A stretch of DNA of 64,000 nucleotides from Galactobacter sp052108535 (GTDB taxonomy: Bacteria > Actinomycetota > Actinomycetes > Actinomycetales > Micrococcaceae), in assembly GCA_052108535.1 (NCBI GenBank), contig JBQDZM010000003.1:81722-145721 (forward strand). The letters are read 5' to 3'. The notes beneath the pieces are model-generated. The model was not told where the DNA came from and did not search any database. It saw only the letters and a list, made by a program, of their open reading frames with translations. The position numbers were made by a program, and so were the translations under genes. Every line of letters starts with the position of its first letter. The first letter of the stretch is position 1. Shown in pieces: positions 51,090 through 60,005 of the stretch.

Positions 51090-52379
51090 TCAGCCACGCC
51101 CGTGCGGGCGGAACCGCACGCGCGCACGTGCCCTGGTGGTGTAGGTCTTCCAGCGGTCCCCCACCTGGCCACGGTGCCCGCGTGACCAGTAGATCAGTGC
51201 CCACAAGGCGGCGATAGTGCTCACACCCGTGCCGATGGTGAGCGCCCAGCGTCCCCCGAAGACTTCAGCGATCCAGCCCATGATGGGGGCGCCGATGGGC
51301 GTACCACCCTGCACCACCATGATGTAGAGGGCCATCACTCGGCCCCGGTATTCGGGTGCCACGCTCATCTGCACCGTGACGTTGGCGGAGTTCAGGAAGG
51401 TGATGGATGCGAATCCGGTGGGGATCAGCAGGGCCGCGAACCACCAGAAACCCGGCATCCAGGCGGCCACCACGCCGAAGATGCCGAAGAGTGCGGCTCC
51501 GGCCACCGCCCATTTCACGCGGGATCCCTGGCGGCCGGCCGCGGCCAAAGCCCCTGCCAGGGTGCCGACGGCCATGATGGTGCCGACGATCCCGTAGGCG
51601 TCCGCCTCCGCGTGGAACACCGATGCCGTCATCACCGCGTTGTACACGGGGAAGTTCATGCCGAATGTCCCCACCACGAATGCGAGGACGAAGACCATCA
51701 CCAGTGTGCGGTCATGCAGCACGTAGCTCAGGCCCTCCCTGAGCTGCCCCTTGTGGCGTGCCACCTTGACGGAGCCGCCGTAGAAGCGCTCGCGTTTCAT
51801 GGCCATCAAGGCTGCGATCACGGCGACGTAACTGGCCGCGTTGAGGATGAACATCCAGCCCGTGCCCACTGCGGCGATCAGCAGCCCTGACAGGCCCGGG
51901 CCGATCAGACGCGCGGCGTTGAAACTCGTGGAGTTCAGGGAGACGGCGTTGGGGACCATGCGGTGCGCCACGAGTTCGTTGACCAGCGCCTGCCGTGGTG
52001 GGTTGTCGAAGCACGTGACCACGCCCAGAGCGAGGGCGAGCGCGTAGACGTGCCAGAGTTCCGCCGTGCCTGTGAGCACCAGGACGCCCAGCACCAGGGC
52101 GATCAACCCGGAGAGCGCCTGGGTGATCTTGAGCAGCTTGAGCCGGTCCATGCGGTCTGAGACCAGGCCGGCGTAGGGGCTCAGGAAGAGCATCGGCAGG
52201 AATTGCAGTCCGGTGACGATACCCGTCGCGGTGCCCGAGTGGTCGGTCAGCTCGGTGAGCACCAACCAGTCCTGGGCGGTGCGCTGCATCCAGGCGCCCG
52301 TGTTGGAGACCAGCCCTCCGAGGAACCACAGTCGGTAGTTGGGTTCCGACAATGAGGCGAACATACGGCTCATGCCCAT
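51090..52379 (-). CDS. MFS transporter (EntS/MFS_3-like)
   Basis: 429 aa, 12 predicted TM helices. YRLWFLGGLVSNTGAWMQRTAQDWLV near the N-terminus, SPYAGLVSDRMDRLKLLK as loop 2-3 motif, DNPPRQALVNELV, and APEYRGRVMALYIMVVQG late in the sequence are characteristic of the subfamily that includes the enterobactin exporter EntS. Substrate unknown. Confidence 0.85.
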   Translation of the reverse strand: MGMSRMFASLSEPNYRLWFLGGLVSNTGAWMQRTAQDWLVLTELTDHSGTATGIVTGLQFLPMLFLSPYAGLVSDRMDRLKLLKITQALSGLIALVLGVLVLTGTAELWHVYALALALGVVTCFDNPPRQALVNELVAHRMVPNAVSLNSTSFNAARLIGPGLSGLLIAAVGTGWMFILNAASYVAVIAALMAMKRERFYGGSVKVARHKGQLREGLSYVLHDRTLVMVFVLAFVVGTFGMNFPVYNAVMTASVFHAEADAYGIVGTIMAVGTLAGALAAAGRQGSRVKWAVAGAALFGIFGVVAAWMPGFWWFAALLIPTGFASITFLNSANVTVQMSVAPEYRGRVMALYIMVVQGGTPIGAPIMGWIAEVFGGRWALTIGTGVSTIAALWALIYWSRGHRGQVGDRWKTYTTRARARVRFRPHGRG

Positions 52380-52575
52380 GCCCCCATCCAGTGCTCTGCG
52401 ATGAGGTCAGGGAAAGGCATGCCGTCCTTGGAGCGAAGTGATTGGGTTTTCCCTATGCTGCCACGGCGGACACCAGAGCAACAGGACGCACCTCACCCCG
52501 CAGCGTGAACCGCACCGCCAGCGAGACCCCGGCGGGACCCCAACGAGGCCCCGGCGGGACCCAAGAGAGTTGGGC

Positions 52576-54510
52576 TCAGTTCAGGCCGCGCAGGTCCAAA
52601 TCCAGTCGGTCCTCGCCGCCGGCGGCCTGGATGATTGGGATACCCCAGTCCTGCTGGTAGAGGTGGCAGGCCGCGTGGTCAGGGATGGGCTGCCCCTTCT
52701 CCCCGTCGCAGGAGGCAGCACGCGCGGTGATGTGCAGAACGCCCTCGGTGATTTCCGGGTTGAGCACCAGATCACGGGTGAGTCCCTGTGCGGTGCCGGC
52801 TCCCTCCAGCAGCAGTTCTTCCGGGGAGGAGGAGATCTTCAACTGGGTGGGATCGCCCCAACGGTCGTCCAGCTTCTGCCCGGTGGGTGCGGAGAAGCGC
52901 ACGGTCAGGGGGTAGGTTCCGGGTGCCACGGTGGTGCTCTGGCGCTGGGATCGGGAGGCACCCTCGTCCACGGTGGCGACCTCATGCGGCAGCGGGATGC
53001 GCACCAGTTGGTGACGGTTAGTTTCCACGACCACCAGCACGGGGTCGCCGTCCACGGACGTGTCTACGAGCACCTCGGAGGGCTCCGCCAGGTCGCGGGC
53101 CAGGGTGCCCACGGTCTTGGTGGCCGGATCGTAGCGGCGCACCGCGCCGTTGTACGTGTCCGCGATGGCCACCGACCCGTCGGGCAGGACCGCGACACCG
53201 AGCGGGTGCTGCAGGCGGGCGTCTGCGGAGTCGCCGTCGCGGTAGCCGAAGTCGTAGAGGCCAAGGCCCACGGCCGTTTCCACGGACGCCACGGTGCCGT
53301 CCTCACCCAGGTGCAGCACGCGCAGCGCGGAGGTCTCGGAGTCTGCCGTCCAGACGTCTCCGGCGCCGTCCACGACCAGGCCGGAGGTCTGGGCGAACAT
53401 CGATTCTGCGGCGGAGCCGTCCAGCAGGCCCTCGATGCCGGAACCGGCCTCGAGGGTCACGGTGACGGTCACGGGGTCGAAGCCGAAGATCTGGTGGGTT
53501 CCGGCCATGGCCACGATGACCCTCCCGGCCTTCTCGGACCACACCACGGACCAGGGGGAGGACAGCGAGGTGTTCAGCGCGTCCTCACCCAGCTCACGCT
53601 GCCACCCGTCCGTGGAGCGGGCCTGTTCGGCGTCCAGCAGCCGCTGCACGCCGTTGCCCGCCACGGTGGCGACCTCGCCGGTGGCGAGCACCACGGAACG
53701 CAGTCGGTGGTTCACGGTGTCCGCGACGAGCACGTCGTAACCTGCGGCCTCGGCGATGGGTGCGGGCAGCACTGCCACGGACTGCGGCTCGTTGAACTGG
53801 GCCGCCTCGGCCGGACCGTCCAGGAACCCCTTGGTGCCCGACCCGACCGCCTGTTCAACGACGCTCAGGTCGTTACTGAGGACCACCAAGCGGTGGTGAC
53901 CGGTGTCGACGACCAGGAACCGGCCGTCGGGCAGTTGGACTGCGGAGCCGGGGAAACGAAGATCGCCCTCGCGGGCGGGCGGGGCCACGTAGGGGCCATC
54001 GCCCCGGTGCAGCGTGCCCTTGGCCTCGTGTTCCTGGCTGAGTTCGGAGAGGAAGGAGCGCAGGCCAGCCACGTGGCCCTCCCCGGAGAGGTGGGCCACG
54101 ATGTAGCCCTCGGGGTCGATCACCACGAGCGTGGGCCAGGCGCGGGCCGTGTAGGCCTGCCACGTGGACAGTTCGGGATCGTCCAGCACGGGGTGGTGGA
54201 TCTCGTAGCGCTCAACGGCGGCGGCCAGCGCCTCGGGATCCGCCTCGTGCTCAAATTTGGGCGAGTGCACGCCGACGGTCACCAAGACGTCGGAGAACTC
54301 CTCCTCCAACGGGCGCAGTTCGTCCAGGACGTGCAGGCAGTTGATGCAGCAGAAGGACCAGAAGTCCAACAGCACGATCTTGCCGCGCAGGCTGTTCAGG
54401 TCCAGGCTCTTGCCGCCGGTGTTCAGCCAGCCGCGGCCGGTGAGTTCTGAGGCACGAACCCGGACGGCGGAACGCACAGCGTCTGAGGTTGTGGAGGGGG
54501 TCTGTGTCAC
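52576..54510 (-). CDS. thioredoxin-like domain fused to NHL-repeat propeller (NHLRC2-like)
   Basis: 644 aa. Residues 20-165 form a thioredoxin fold with the redox motif in FWSFCCINCLHVL; residues 180-490 hold NHL repeats (LPDGRFLVVDTGHHRL, LGVAVLPDGSVAIADTYNG and others) making a beta-propeller; the C-terminal 130 residues are a separate domain found in NHLRC2-type proteins. The substrate and role are unknown in bacteria; human NHLRC2 is essential but also poorly understood. GTG start 54510. Confidence 0.88.
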   Translation of the reverse strand: MTQTPSTTSDAVRSAVRVRASELTGRGWLNTGGKSLDLNSLRGKIVLLDFWSFCCINCLHVLDELRPLEEEFSDVLVTVGVHSPKFEHEADPEALAAAVERYEIHHPVLDDPELSTWQAYTARAWPTLVVIDPEGYIVAHLSGEGHVAGLRSFLSELSQEHEAKGTLHRGDGPYVAPPAREGDLRFPGSAVQLPDGRFLVVDTGHHRLVVLSNDLSVVEQAVGSGTKGFLDGPAEAAQFNEPQSVAVLPAPIAEAAGYDVLVADTVNHRLRSVVLATGEVATVAGNGVQRLLDAEQARSTDGWQRELGEDALNTSLSSPWSVVWSEKAGRVIVAMAGTHQIFGFDPVTVTVTLEAGSGIEGLLDGSAAESMFAQTSGLVVDGAGDVWTADSETSALRVLHLGEDGTVASVETAVGLGLYDFGYRDGDSADARLQHPLGVAVLPDGSVAIADTYNGAVRRYDPATKTVGTLARDLAEPSEVLVDTSVDGDPVLVVVETNRHQLVRIPLPHEVATVDEGASRSQRQSTTVAPGTYPLTVRFSAPTGQKLDDRWGDPTQLKISSSPEELLLEGAGTAQGLTRDLVLNPEITEGVLHITARAASCDGEKGQPIPDHAACHLYQQDWGIPIIQAAGGEDRLDLDLRGLN

Positions 54511-54628
54511 TTCTGCGCACCTTTTCGCTTGTCGGCTGACGTGGCTGCCTCCATGCTAGGCCGCCCGCGCCGCGGGCGTCGCCTCGGTGACGCGACGCGT
54601 CACGTGAGAATGCTCGACGGCGTGTGCC

Positions 54629-56737
54629 TCAGCGGCCCTCGCGGCGTTCCCGTTCGCGGTCGGCAGCGGCCAGGTGGGCAAACATGTCGTTGTAGGCGTT
54701 CAGTTCCGCCTCTCCGCTTCGATCAGCGGCGCGGTCGCGGCGCTTGGTCTCACGTTCGTCGGAGCGGGACCAGGTCACCGCCACACCGATGGCCAGCAGC
54801 AGCGTGGGGACCTCCCCGATACCCCACATGAAGCCGGCGCCCAGGAGTTGGTCCGCGATGGCGGATTCGCCCCAGGCCCTGCCCATGTTGCCGAACCAAT
54901 CCGGCTGCATCAGGACATCGGAGGAGAGCAGGCTGACGGAGTAGAACGCGTGGAAGACCATGGTGGCCAGCAGCATCACCAGGCGCAGGGGGTATCCGGC
55001 ACGGCGTGGCAGGGGATCAAGGCCGATCATGTTCACGGCGAAGATGTATCCGGTGAGCAGGAAGTGGGTGATCATCAGTTCGTGGCCCACGTGGTTTCGC
55101 AGTGCCAAACCGAAGAGGTCCGTTGAGTAGAAGATGATGATGGACCCAGCGAAGTTCACGCCGGCGAAGATGGGGTGGGTGACCAGCTTGGACCACCAGG
55201 AGTGCAGCATGATCAGCGTCCACTCGCGCGGCCCCCGGGTGCCGTCCTGGCGTGCGGCCATGGCGCGTAGTCCCAGGGCGATGGGTGAGCCAACCACCAG
55301 GAAGAACGGGGCCACCATGGTCAGGCCCATGTGGTCGATCATGTGCACGGAGAAGAGCACCTGACCGTAAACGGCCAGGGCGCCCGAGGTCAGGTAGAAC
55401 AGCACAGCCAAGCCGAGCATGAAGCTCAAGAGGCGCCACACGGGCCATTTGTCGCCGCGGCGACGCAGCCGCACGAACCAGCGCAGGTACACGGCTGCCA
55501 AGAACACGATCACGGCGACCCAGAGCCAGTCGAAGCGCCAGTGGCTGATCCACCAGTCGCCGATGTTCTCCGGTGGCAGTTCGTATCCAGTGAGCCGACG
55601 AGCCGGGGACATCTCGGCGGGCGGGTCGGTGGGGACGGGCGGTGCGGTGCGGGCCAGGGCTCCGGCGAGTCCCATCACAGCGCCCATGATCGCGACCTCC
55701 ACGGCGATCACGCGCCACGCTGCCGCGCGGGCCCTGATCTTGCCGCGTCGCAGCTGAGGGATGATCCACCGACGGTGGACCAGTCCCAAGGCGCCCAGTG
55801 CCAGTGCCAGGACGGTCTTGGCGATCAGCAGGCCACCGTAGGGGGTGAACAACTGCTCCAGGCTGTGGACGCGGATGGAGGCGGACGCCAACCCCGAGCC
55901 GATCACCAGCAGGATGGCGCACATGGCCAAGGTGGAGAAGCGGGAAAGGACGTCAGCGGCCATGTAGCTCTGCTTGGAGCGTCCCGCCTTCGTGATCGAC
56001 GGCGTCTGGCCAGGCAGAAGGCCCGCCACCAGACCCAGGGCCACCAGGCCGCCCACCCAGGCGCAGACGCCGAGCAGGTGCAGGCCGATGGAGTTCACGG
56101 CTCCCCAGTGGTCGTCGCCTCCGGCCGAGTGACCGATCAGGGCCATGGGAACAATGGAGCCTACGGCGACCACGGTGGCCCAGGCCAGCCCCGCGGGGCT
56201 ACGCAGGGCGAAGGCCAAGGTGGTGGTCAGCGCAGCGATGATCGTGGCCGCCGCCCAGGCCCGACCCTGGTCAAAGTTCGCGAGGTAGTCACCCAGGCCC
56301 TGAGTGAAGTCGGAGGAGGCGTTGATCGGAATCGCGGCCGCGTCGGAGTAGGAGAAGACGGCCATGGCAGCGGCGGACACGGTCCAGAGGCCGGCGGTAA
56401 CGGCCGCCGCGTTGACGACTCGAGTCCAGCCGGGCTGCGGATCCCCACCGTCGGTGCCGTGATGACCCGGCCCCCCGCGCTGAGGATCGGTACTGCGAGG
56501 CAGGATCGCGGTCGCGAAGATCAGGCAGCCAACGGTCACGGCCATGCAGGTGTCGAAAACCAACCGGGCCACGGGTAGTCCCCAGCGGGTCACCGCGCCG
56601 GGATCGCCCAGGACGGAGGCGCCTGCGGAACCGGCCAGCCAGAGACTCAGGACCAACGCGGCCAACGCCACGGGAACCGCTGGCAGCGTGACCCAGCGAG
56701 CCACGGTACGGCGGTGGTCTTGGCCGAGTTCTGTCAT
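54629..56737 (-). CDS. ctaG: CopD-CtaG fusion membrane protein
   Basis: 702 aa. N-terminal half has about 8 TM helices resembling the CopD copper-resistance domain; the C-terminal half is a cytochrome c oxidase assembly factor CtaG/caa3 type: VHMIDHMGLTMVAPFFLVVGSP, LMITHFLLTGYIF and the Lys/Arg-rich end. Such fusions deliver or handle copper for cytochrome oxidase. ATG 56737; promoter and operator-like dyad upstream at 56799-56826. Confidence 0.85.
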   Translation of the reverse strand: MTELGQDHRRTVARWVTLPAVPVALAALVLSLWLAGSAGASVLGDPGAVTRWGLPVARLVFDTCMAVTVGCLIFATAILPRSTDPQRGGPGHHGTDGGDPQPGWTRVVNAAAVTAGLWTVSAAAMAVFSYSDAAAIPINASSDFTQGLGDYLANFDQGRAWAAATIIAALTTTLAFALRSPAGLAWATVVAVGSIVPMALIGHSAGGDDHWGAVNSIGLHLLGVCAWVGGLVALGLVAGLLPGQTPSITKAGRSKQSYMAADVLSRFSTLAMCAILLVIGSGLASASIRVHSLEQLFTPYGGLLIAKTVLALALGALGLVHRRWIIPQLRRGKIRARAAAWRVIAVEVAIMGAVMGLAGALARTAPPVPTDPPAEMSPARRLTGYELPPENIGDWWISHWRFDWLWVAVIVFLAAVYLRWFVRLRRRGDKWPVWRLLSFMLGLAVLFYLTSGALAVYGQVLFSVHMIDHMGLTMVAPFFLVVGSPIALGLRAMAARQDGTRGPREWTLIMLHSWWSKLVTHPIFAGVNFAGSIIIFYSTDLFGLALRNHVGHELMITHFLLTGYIFAVNMIGLDPLPRRAGYPLRLVMLLATMVFHAFYSVSLLSSDVLMQPDWFGNMGRAWGESAIADQLLGAGFMWGIGEVPTLLLAIGVAVTWSRSDERETKRRDRAADRSGEAELNAYNDMFAHLAAADRERERREGR

Positions 56738-56798
56738 GCGGGTGTCCTCGTAGCTGGTCTGCTCTGATGGTTCGGTGCCTTGGACGGCACCGCCGTCC

Positions 56799-56826
56799 AG
56801 TCTAGGCCTTCTACATTCGGTAGAAG
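56799..56826 (-). promoter_or_regulatory. promoter with 19-bp dyad of ctaG
   Basis: On the minus strand the dyad CTTCTAC-N5-GTAGAAG (56808-56826) lies directly before a -10 TAGACT (56799-56804), so it occupies the -35/-10 spacer and would repress transcription if a repressor bound. TACAnnTGTA- or BlaI-like regulators bind similar dyads. Confidence 0.5.
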
Positions 56827-56831
56827 ACCGG

Positions 56832-56931
56832 NNNNNNNNNNNNNNNNNNNNNNNNNNNNNNNNNNNNNNNNNNNNNNNNNNNNNNNNNNNNNNNNNNNNN
56901 NNNNNNNNNNNNNNNNNNNNNNNNNNNNNNN
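56832..56931. other. scaffold gap (100 N)
   Basis: 100 N between the ctaG promoter and the end of the HU gene. I see no duplicated flanks, so sequence may be missing here. Confidence 0.95.
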
Positions 56932-56955
56932 CACCGCGTGAGCCGGGCTTCAAGC

Positions 56956-57240
56956 TCACTTGCCGGAGGCGGCAGCCTTCAGCTTGGAGCCGGCGGACAG
57001 CTTCACGGAGTGGCCAGCCGGGATCTGAATGGTCTCGCCGGTCTGCGGGTTGCGGCCGGTGCGTGCTGCACGGTCGGTGCGCTCCACGGCCAACCAGCCG
57101 GGGATGGAGACCTTCTCGCCCTGAGCAACCTGCTCTGCGAAGGTGGCGAAGAGAGCATCCAGCACGTCGTTGACGACGGACTTGTTGGCGCCGGACTTGT
57201 CTGCGACCTCGGTGACGAGATCAGAACGGTTCAGAGACAC
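56956..57240 (-). CDS. hup: nucleoid protein HU
   Basis: 94 aa DNA-bending protein. LNRSDLVTEVADKSGANKSV at the N-terminus and the arm with RTGRNPQTGETIQIPAGHSVKLSAG, ending KAAASGK. No Lys/Ala-rich C-terminal extension like that of mycobacterial HupB, so it is the short type. GTG start 57240 with GGAGG ribosome site. Confidence 0.95.
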   Translation of the reverse strand: MSLNRSDLVTEVADKSGANKSVVNDVLDALFATFAEQVAQGEKVSIPGWLAVERTDRAARTGRNPQTGETIQIPAGHSVKLSAGSKLKAAASGK

Positions 57241-57453
57241 GGTTTGTCCTCCTGGACTCGGTTTCTCCCCAGCCGGTGAGGTCTGGGGACTGTGACTCGC
57301 GGCGTGTGCCGTGAGCCTTTCCGAGAACGAGACTAACGGGTCAGAGCCCAACAAACGCAAAGGTTCGGCGTGTTCTTGCGGATTTTCAGGAAGAAAACGT
57401 CACATCAGTCACTTTGGTCACATCAGCCACACGATTTCCGGCGATCGGCTGGG

Positions 57454-57459
57454 TAGCCT
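57454..57459 (+). promoter_or_regulatory. -10 element of DUF1992 gene, leaderless
   Basis: TAGCCT ends 7 nt before the ATG at 57467. Confidence 0.45.
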
Positions 57460-57466
57460 CGAGTTC

Positions 57467-58024
57467 ATGGCGAACACACCAGAGGACCCTCGCCTCCGCG
57501 CAGCGCGCTATCAAGAGGAAGAACAGCAAGTGTCCCTTTCGACGCAGCCACGGCTGCTGAATCACGACGTGGAGGTCGTGGCCCGCACGGCGATCGACAG
57601 GGCCATCGCGGACGGCCAGTTTGACCACCTGGCCTACGCGGGCAAGCCCCTGCCCGACGTCGTGGCCTCCAGCGATCCGGATTGGTGGACCAAATCCCTC
57701 ATGCGCCGCGAGGCGATTCACGCCGATCAGGGCATGGCCCCAGAAGCGCTGCTGGTGCGTGTCGTGGATGCAGAACTGGACCAGCAGCTCGACGCCCTCC
57801 ATTCCGCCCACGACGTGAGAGCAGCCATCGAAGCGTTCAACCACCGGGTGATCGAGGCCAGGCGTCAGCTCATGGGCGGCCCGCCAGTCATCACCACGAC
57901 GCGCGACGTCGAAGAGGAACTAGAGGCCTGGCGCACGCGACGCGCGGCACGCGCGGAAGCCGAGCAGGGCCGTCGGGCACAAGACGAAGACCGCCCCCGC
58001 AAGCGCCGGTGGCGGCGCGCGTAG
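57467..58024 (+). CDS. DUF1992 (DnaJ-family-associated) protein
   Basis: 185 aa. EVVARTAIDRAIADGQFDHLAYAGKPLP is the DUF1992 core also found in DNAJC28; the C-terminus is a charged helix with RRAARAEAEQGRR and a basic end. No J domain is present despite the family name. Function unknown. Convergent with rpsN. Confidence 0.82.
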   Translation: MANTPEDPRLRAARYQEEEQQVSLSTQPRLLNHDVEVVARTAIDRAIADGQFDHLAYAGKPLPDVVASSDPDWWTKSLMRREAIHADQGMAPEALLVRVVDAELDQQLDALHSAHDVRAAIEAFNHRVIEARRQLMGGPPVITTTRDVEEELEAWRTRRAARAEAEQGRRAQDEDRPRKRRWRRA

Positions 58025-58141
58025 AACCGCCAACCCCGTGCCCAACCCGCCACCCCACAGAGCCGGGTTCTCACCACAGAGCCGTCCGTTGCCCAGCTCC
58101 ACGGTGAATCTCCGGCTCTGCGATCGGCGCAGACATAACGA

Positions 58142-58174
58142 AAGCGCCCCGACCCGCAAAGGGTCGAGGCGCTT
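58142..58174 (-). terminator. hairpin after rpsN
   Basis: Stem of 7 + 6 bp (AAGCGCC, one mismatch, CGACCC) with GCAAA loop, downstream of the rpmB-rpmG-rpsN operon on the minus strand. Confidence 0.6.
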
Positions 58175-58196
58175 GTCGAAAAGTGAAGCTAGCAGC

Positions 58197-58502
58197 TCAC
58201 CAAGAGGACTTGGTGATGCCCGGCAGCTCGCCGTTGTGCGCCATGTTGCGCACGCGAACGCGGGAGATACCGAACTTCTGGAACGTACCGCGAGGGCGGC
58301 CGTCGATGGAGTCGCGGTTGCGCACGCGCACCGGGGAGGCGTCGCGCGGCAGCTTCTGCAGGCCAACGCGAGCGGCCTCGCGGGCCTCGTCGGTGGCGTT
58401 GGGGTCGACCAGCGTCTTCTTCAGCTCGGCGCGACGCTCGGCGTAGCGCTCCACGAGAACCTTGCGCTGCTCGTTCTTGGCAATCTTGGACTTCTTGGCC
58501 AT
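58197..58502 (-). CDS. rpsN: 30S ribosomal protein S14 (zinc-free form)
   Basis: 101 aa. MAKKSKIAKNEQRKVLVERY at the start and RGTFQKFGISRVRVR at the C-terminal end are S14 hallmarks. Length 101 and absence of the CxxC pairs mark the zinc-independent type. Last of three ribosomal genes. Confidence 0.96.
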   Translation of the reverse strand: MAKKSKIAKNEQRKVLVERYAERRAELKKTLVDPNATDEAREAARVGLQKLPRDASPVRVRNRDSIDGRPRGTFQKFGISRVRVRNMAHNGELPGITKSSW

Positions 58503-58503
58503 C

Positions 58504-58671
58504 TCAGCGCTCCTCGCGGAAATCGACGTGCTTGCGGGCGACCGGATCGTACTTCTTCAGCACGATGCGGTCGGGGTTGTTGCGACGGTTCTTACGGGTC
58601 ACGTAGGTGTACCCGGTGCCTGCGGTCGACTTGAGCTTGATGATCGGGCGGACATCCTGAGACTTTGCCAT
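58504..58671 (-). CDS. rpmG: 50S ribosomal protein L33 (zinc-free form)
   Basis: 55 aa: IIKLKSTAGTGYTYVTRKNR, NDPDRIVLKKYDPVARKHV. No cysteines, so zinc-independent. Overlaps the rpmB stop by one base (TGATG), so translationally coupled. Confidence 0.96.
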   Translation of the reverse strand: MAKSQDVRPIIKLKSTAGTGYTYVTRKNRRNNPDRIVLKKYDPVARKHVDFREER

Positions 58672-58907
58672 CAGAACTTCTCCCCCTTCGCCTTCAGCTC
58701 GGCGACCACGGACTCGATGCCGCGAACGTCGATGGTCTTGATGCCCTTGACAGACAGATTCAGCGTGATGGTGCGGCCCAAGGACGGCACAAAGTAACGC
58801 TTCTTCTGGATGTTCGGGTCGAACCGACGCTTATTGCGGCGGTGCGAGTGGGAGATGCTGTGTCCGAATCCGGGCACTGCACCGGTCACCTGGCAACGTG
58901 CTGCCAT
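58671..58907 (-). CDS. rpmB: 50S ribosomal protein L28
   Basis: 78 aa: MAARCQVTGAVPGFGHSISH and RRFDPNIQKKRYFVPSLGR. A single cysteine remains of the CxxC zinc site. First gene of rpmB-rpmG-rpsN; GGAGGAG ribosome site before ATG 58907. Confidence 0.96.
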   Translation of the reverse strand: MAARCQVTGAVPGFGHSISHSHRRNKRRFDPNIQKKRYFVPSLGRTITLNLSVKGIKTIDVRGIESVVAELKAKGEKF

Positions 58908-59241
58908 GATCACTCCTCCAGTGTTTGTCAGTGTGTTTTTCAGCGGTTCCCTTGAAGCGGGCCACGTATGTGGTCATTCGCAGGTCCCGCCACCCAGTTG
59001 GGGACACCGAGCTTCTCTGACAACGTGAGGTCCAGGCTGGGTGAGAGCCAGCCGAAGTTCCATTCCGGTGCATTTAAGCCAGGTGGTCCCGGTGCCGGTT
59101 GCCGTAGTTTTCCCTCTACAGCGGTCGGTACCGTTTTCCGTGTGTACGGGCTGCCACGCACCTCTACACCGACCGGAATACGGACGGCATTTGAGCGCGC
59201 GCAGAACGCCATACCACTCTAGTGCAGGGGTTGGCCTGGAC
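58908..59241. other. intergenic stretch without a credible gene
   Basis: Between the rpmB start and the marR end. It must hold the promoter of the ribosomal operon, but I see no clear Zur box or known RNA motif. Short open frames on both strands show no recognisable protein. Confidence 0.5.
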
Positions 59242-59787
59242 TCAAACCCTGTTGTCCGGCTCACTCGCCTTTGGGGCCGGAGGAACCGGTCCAGTGGCGG
59301 CGCCGCCGTCCGAGAGGGTCCAGTTTTCCGGGTCGGCGTGAGCCACGAGTTTGCGGCCGATTCGGCTCAGATCCGCGACATCTCGCTCATCGAGGGAGTC
59401 GAAGACCAGGTCACGGACGTCCGCCACATGCGTGGGAGCCAGGTCTTTCAGCATGCTCGCGCCGGCGTCCGTGAGTTCCACCACGGTGACGCGAGCGTCC
59501 TTCCCGGAGCGGCGGCGGGTCACGTATCCGCGGGCCTCGAGCTTCTTGACCACGTGGCTGAGGCGGGACAGTGAGGAGTAGGACAGCTCGGACAGCGCCG
59601 TCATCGGGAGGGTGTAGCCCTCCACCTCGGAGAGCATCGCGAGCACGTGATACTCGAAGAGGGTCATCCCTGCTTCACGCTGCAGCCGGGAGTCGAGCTC
59701 CCCGGGCATGCGCATGGAGATCTCCAGCAGGGAAAGCCAGGCGGCACGCTCCTGGGGATTCAGCCAGTTGGGAACTTGTTCACTCAC
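59242..59787 (-). CDS. MarR-family transcriptional regulator
   Basis: 181 aa. Winged helix with LTLFEYHVLAMLSEVEG-like region (MTLFEYHVLAMLSEVEG), SELSYSSLSRLSHVVKKLEARGYV as recognition helix and RRRSGKDARVTVVELTDAG as wing. A GTG start at 59787 fits the family length. Divergent from the Lrp gene; the divergent region has an 8-bp-arm dyad likely to be its operator. Confidence 0.88.
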   Translation of the reverse strand: MSEQVPNWLNPQERAAWLSLLEISMRMPGELDSRLQREAGMTLFEYHVLAMLSEVEGYTLPMTALSELSYSSLSRLSHVVKKLEARGYVTRRRSGKDARVTVVELTDAGASMLKDLAPTHVADVRDLVFDSLDERDVADLSRIGRKLVAHADPENWTLSDGGAATGPVPPAPKASEPDNRV

Positions 59788-59875
59788 GTGGCCTATGGTC
59801 GCAGATTCCGGCGCGCTCGGTTCAATGCCCGACGGCGGAGCGCACGGTTTCGCGCACCCTCCCACCTTCTGATTC

Positions 59876-59895
59876 ATCAGGCCTAACGGCCTGAT
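59876..59895. promoter_or_regulatory. operator-like dyad in marR/lrp divergent region
   Basis: ATCAGGCC-N4-GGCCTGAT, perfect 8-bp arms, 89 nt before the marR start; size and symmetry suit a MarR dimer. Confidence 0.5.
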
Positions 59896-59924
59896 ATCAA
59901 TGGATTTCGTTGTTCAGATGGGGT

Positions 59925-59935
59925 TCAACTGTTGA
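59925..59935. promoter_or_regulatory. Lrp-box candidate
   Basis: TCAACTGTTGA palindrome, 70 nt before the lrp-type gene start. Confidence 0.35.
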
Positions 59936-60005
59936 TTTCATCCGTGTAGGCTGCTGTTGCCAGGTTCACGCTCGATGACCTGCACGGAAGGGTTGATACA
60001 AGCCT

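Noticed and set aside
52438..54450. 670-residue open frame on the plus strand opposite the thioredoxin-NHL gene
   Set aside because: Antisense shadow of a high-GC gene; low-complexity His/Gly/Val-rich translation, no family features, while the minus strand has clear Trx and NHL motifs.
58908..59030. Zur operator upstream of rpmB
   Set aside because: No TGAnAATnATTnTCA-like dyad could be found on either strand.
58908..59241. Cobalamin riboswitch suggested by a GAGGGAA string
   Set aside because: The other conserved boxes are missing and the flanking genes are ribosomal and marR.
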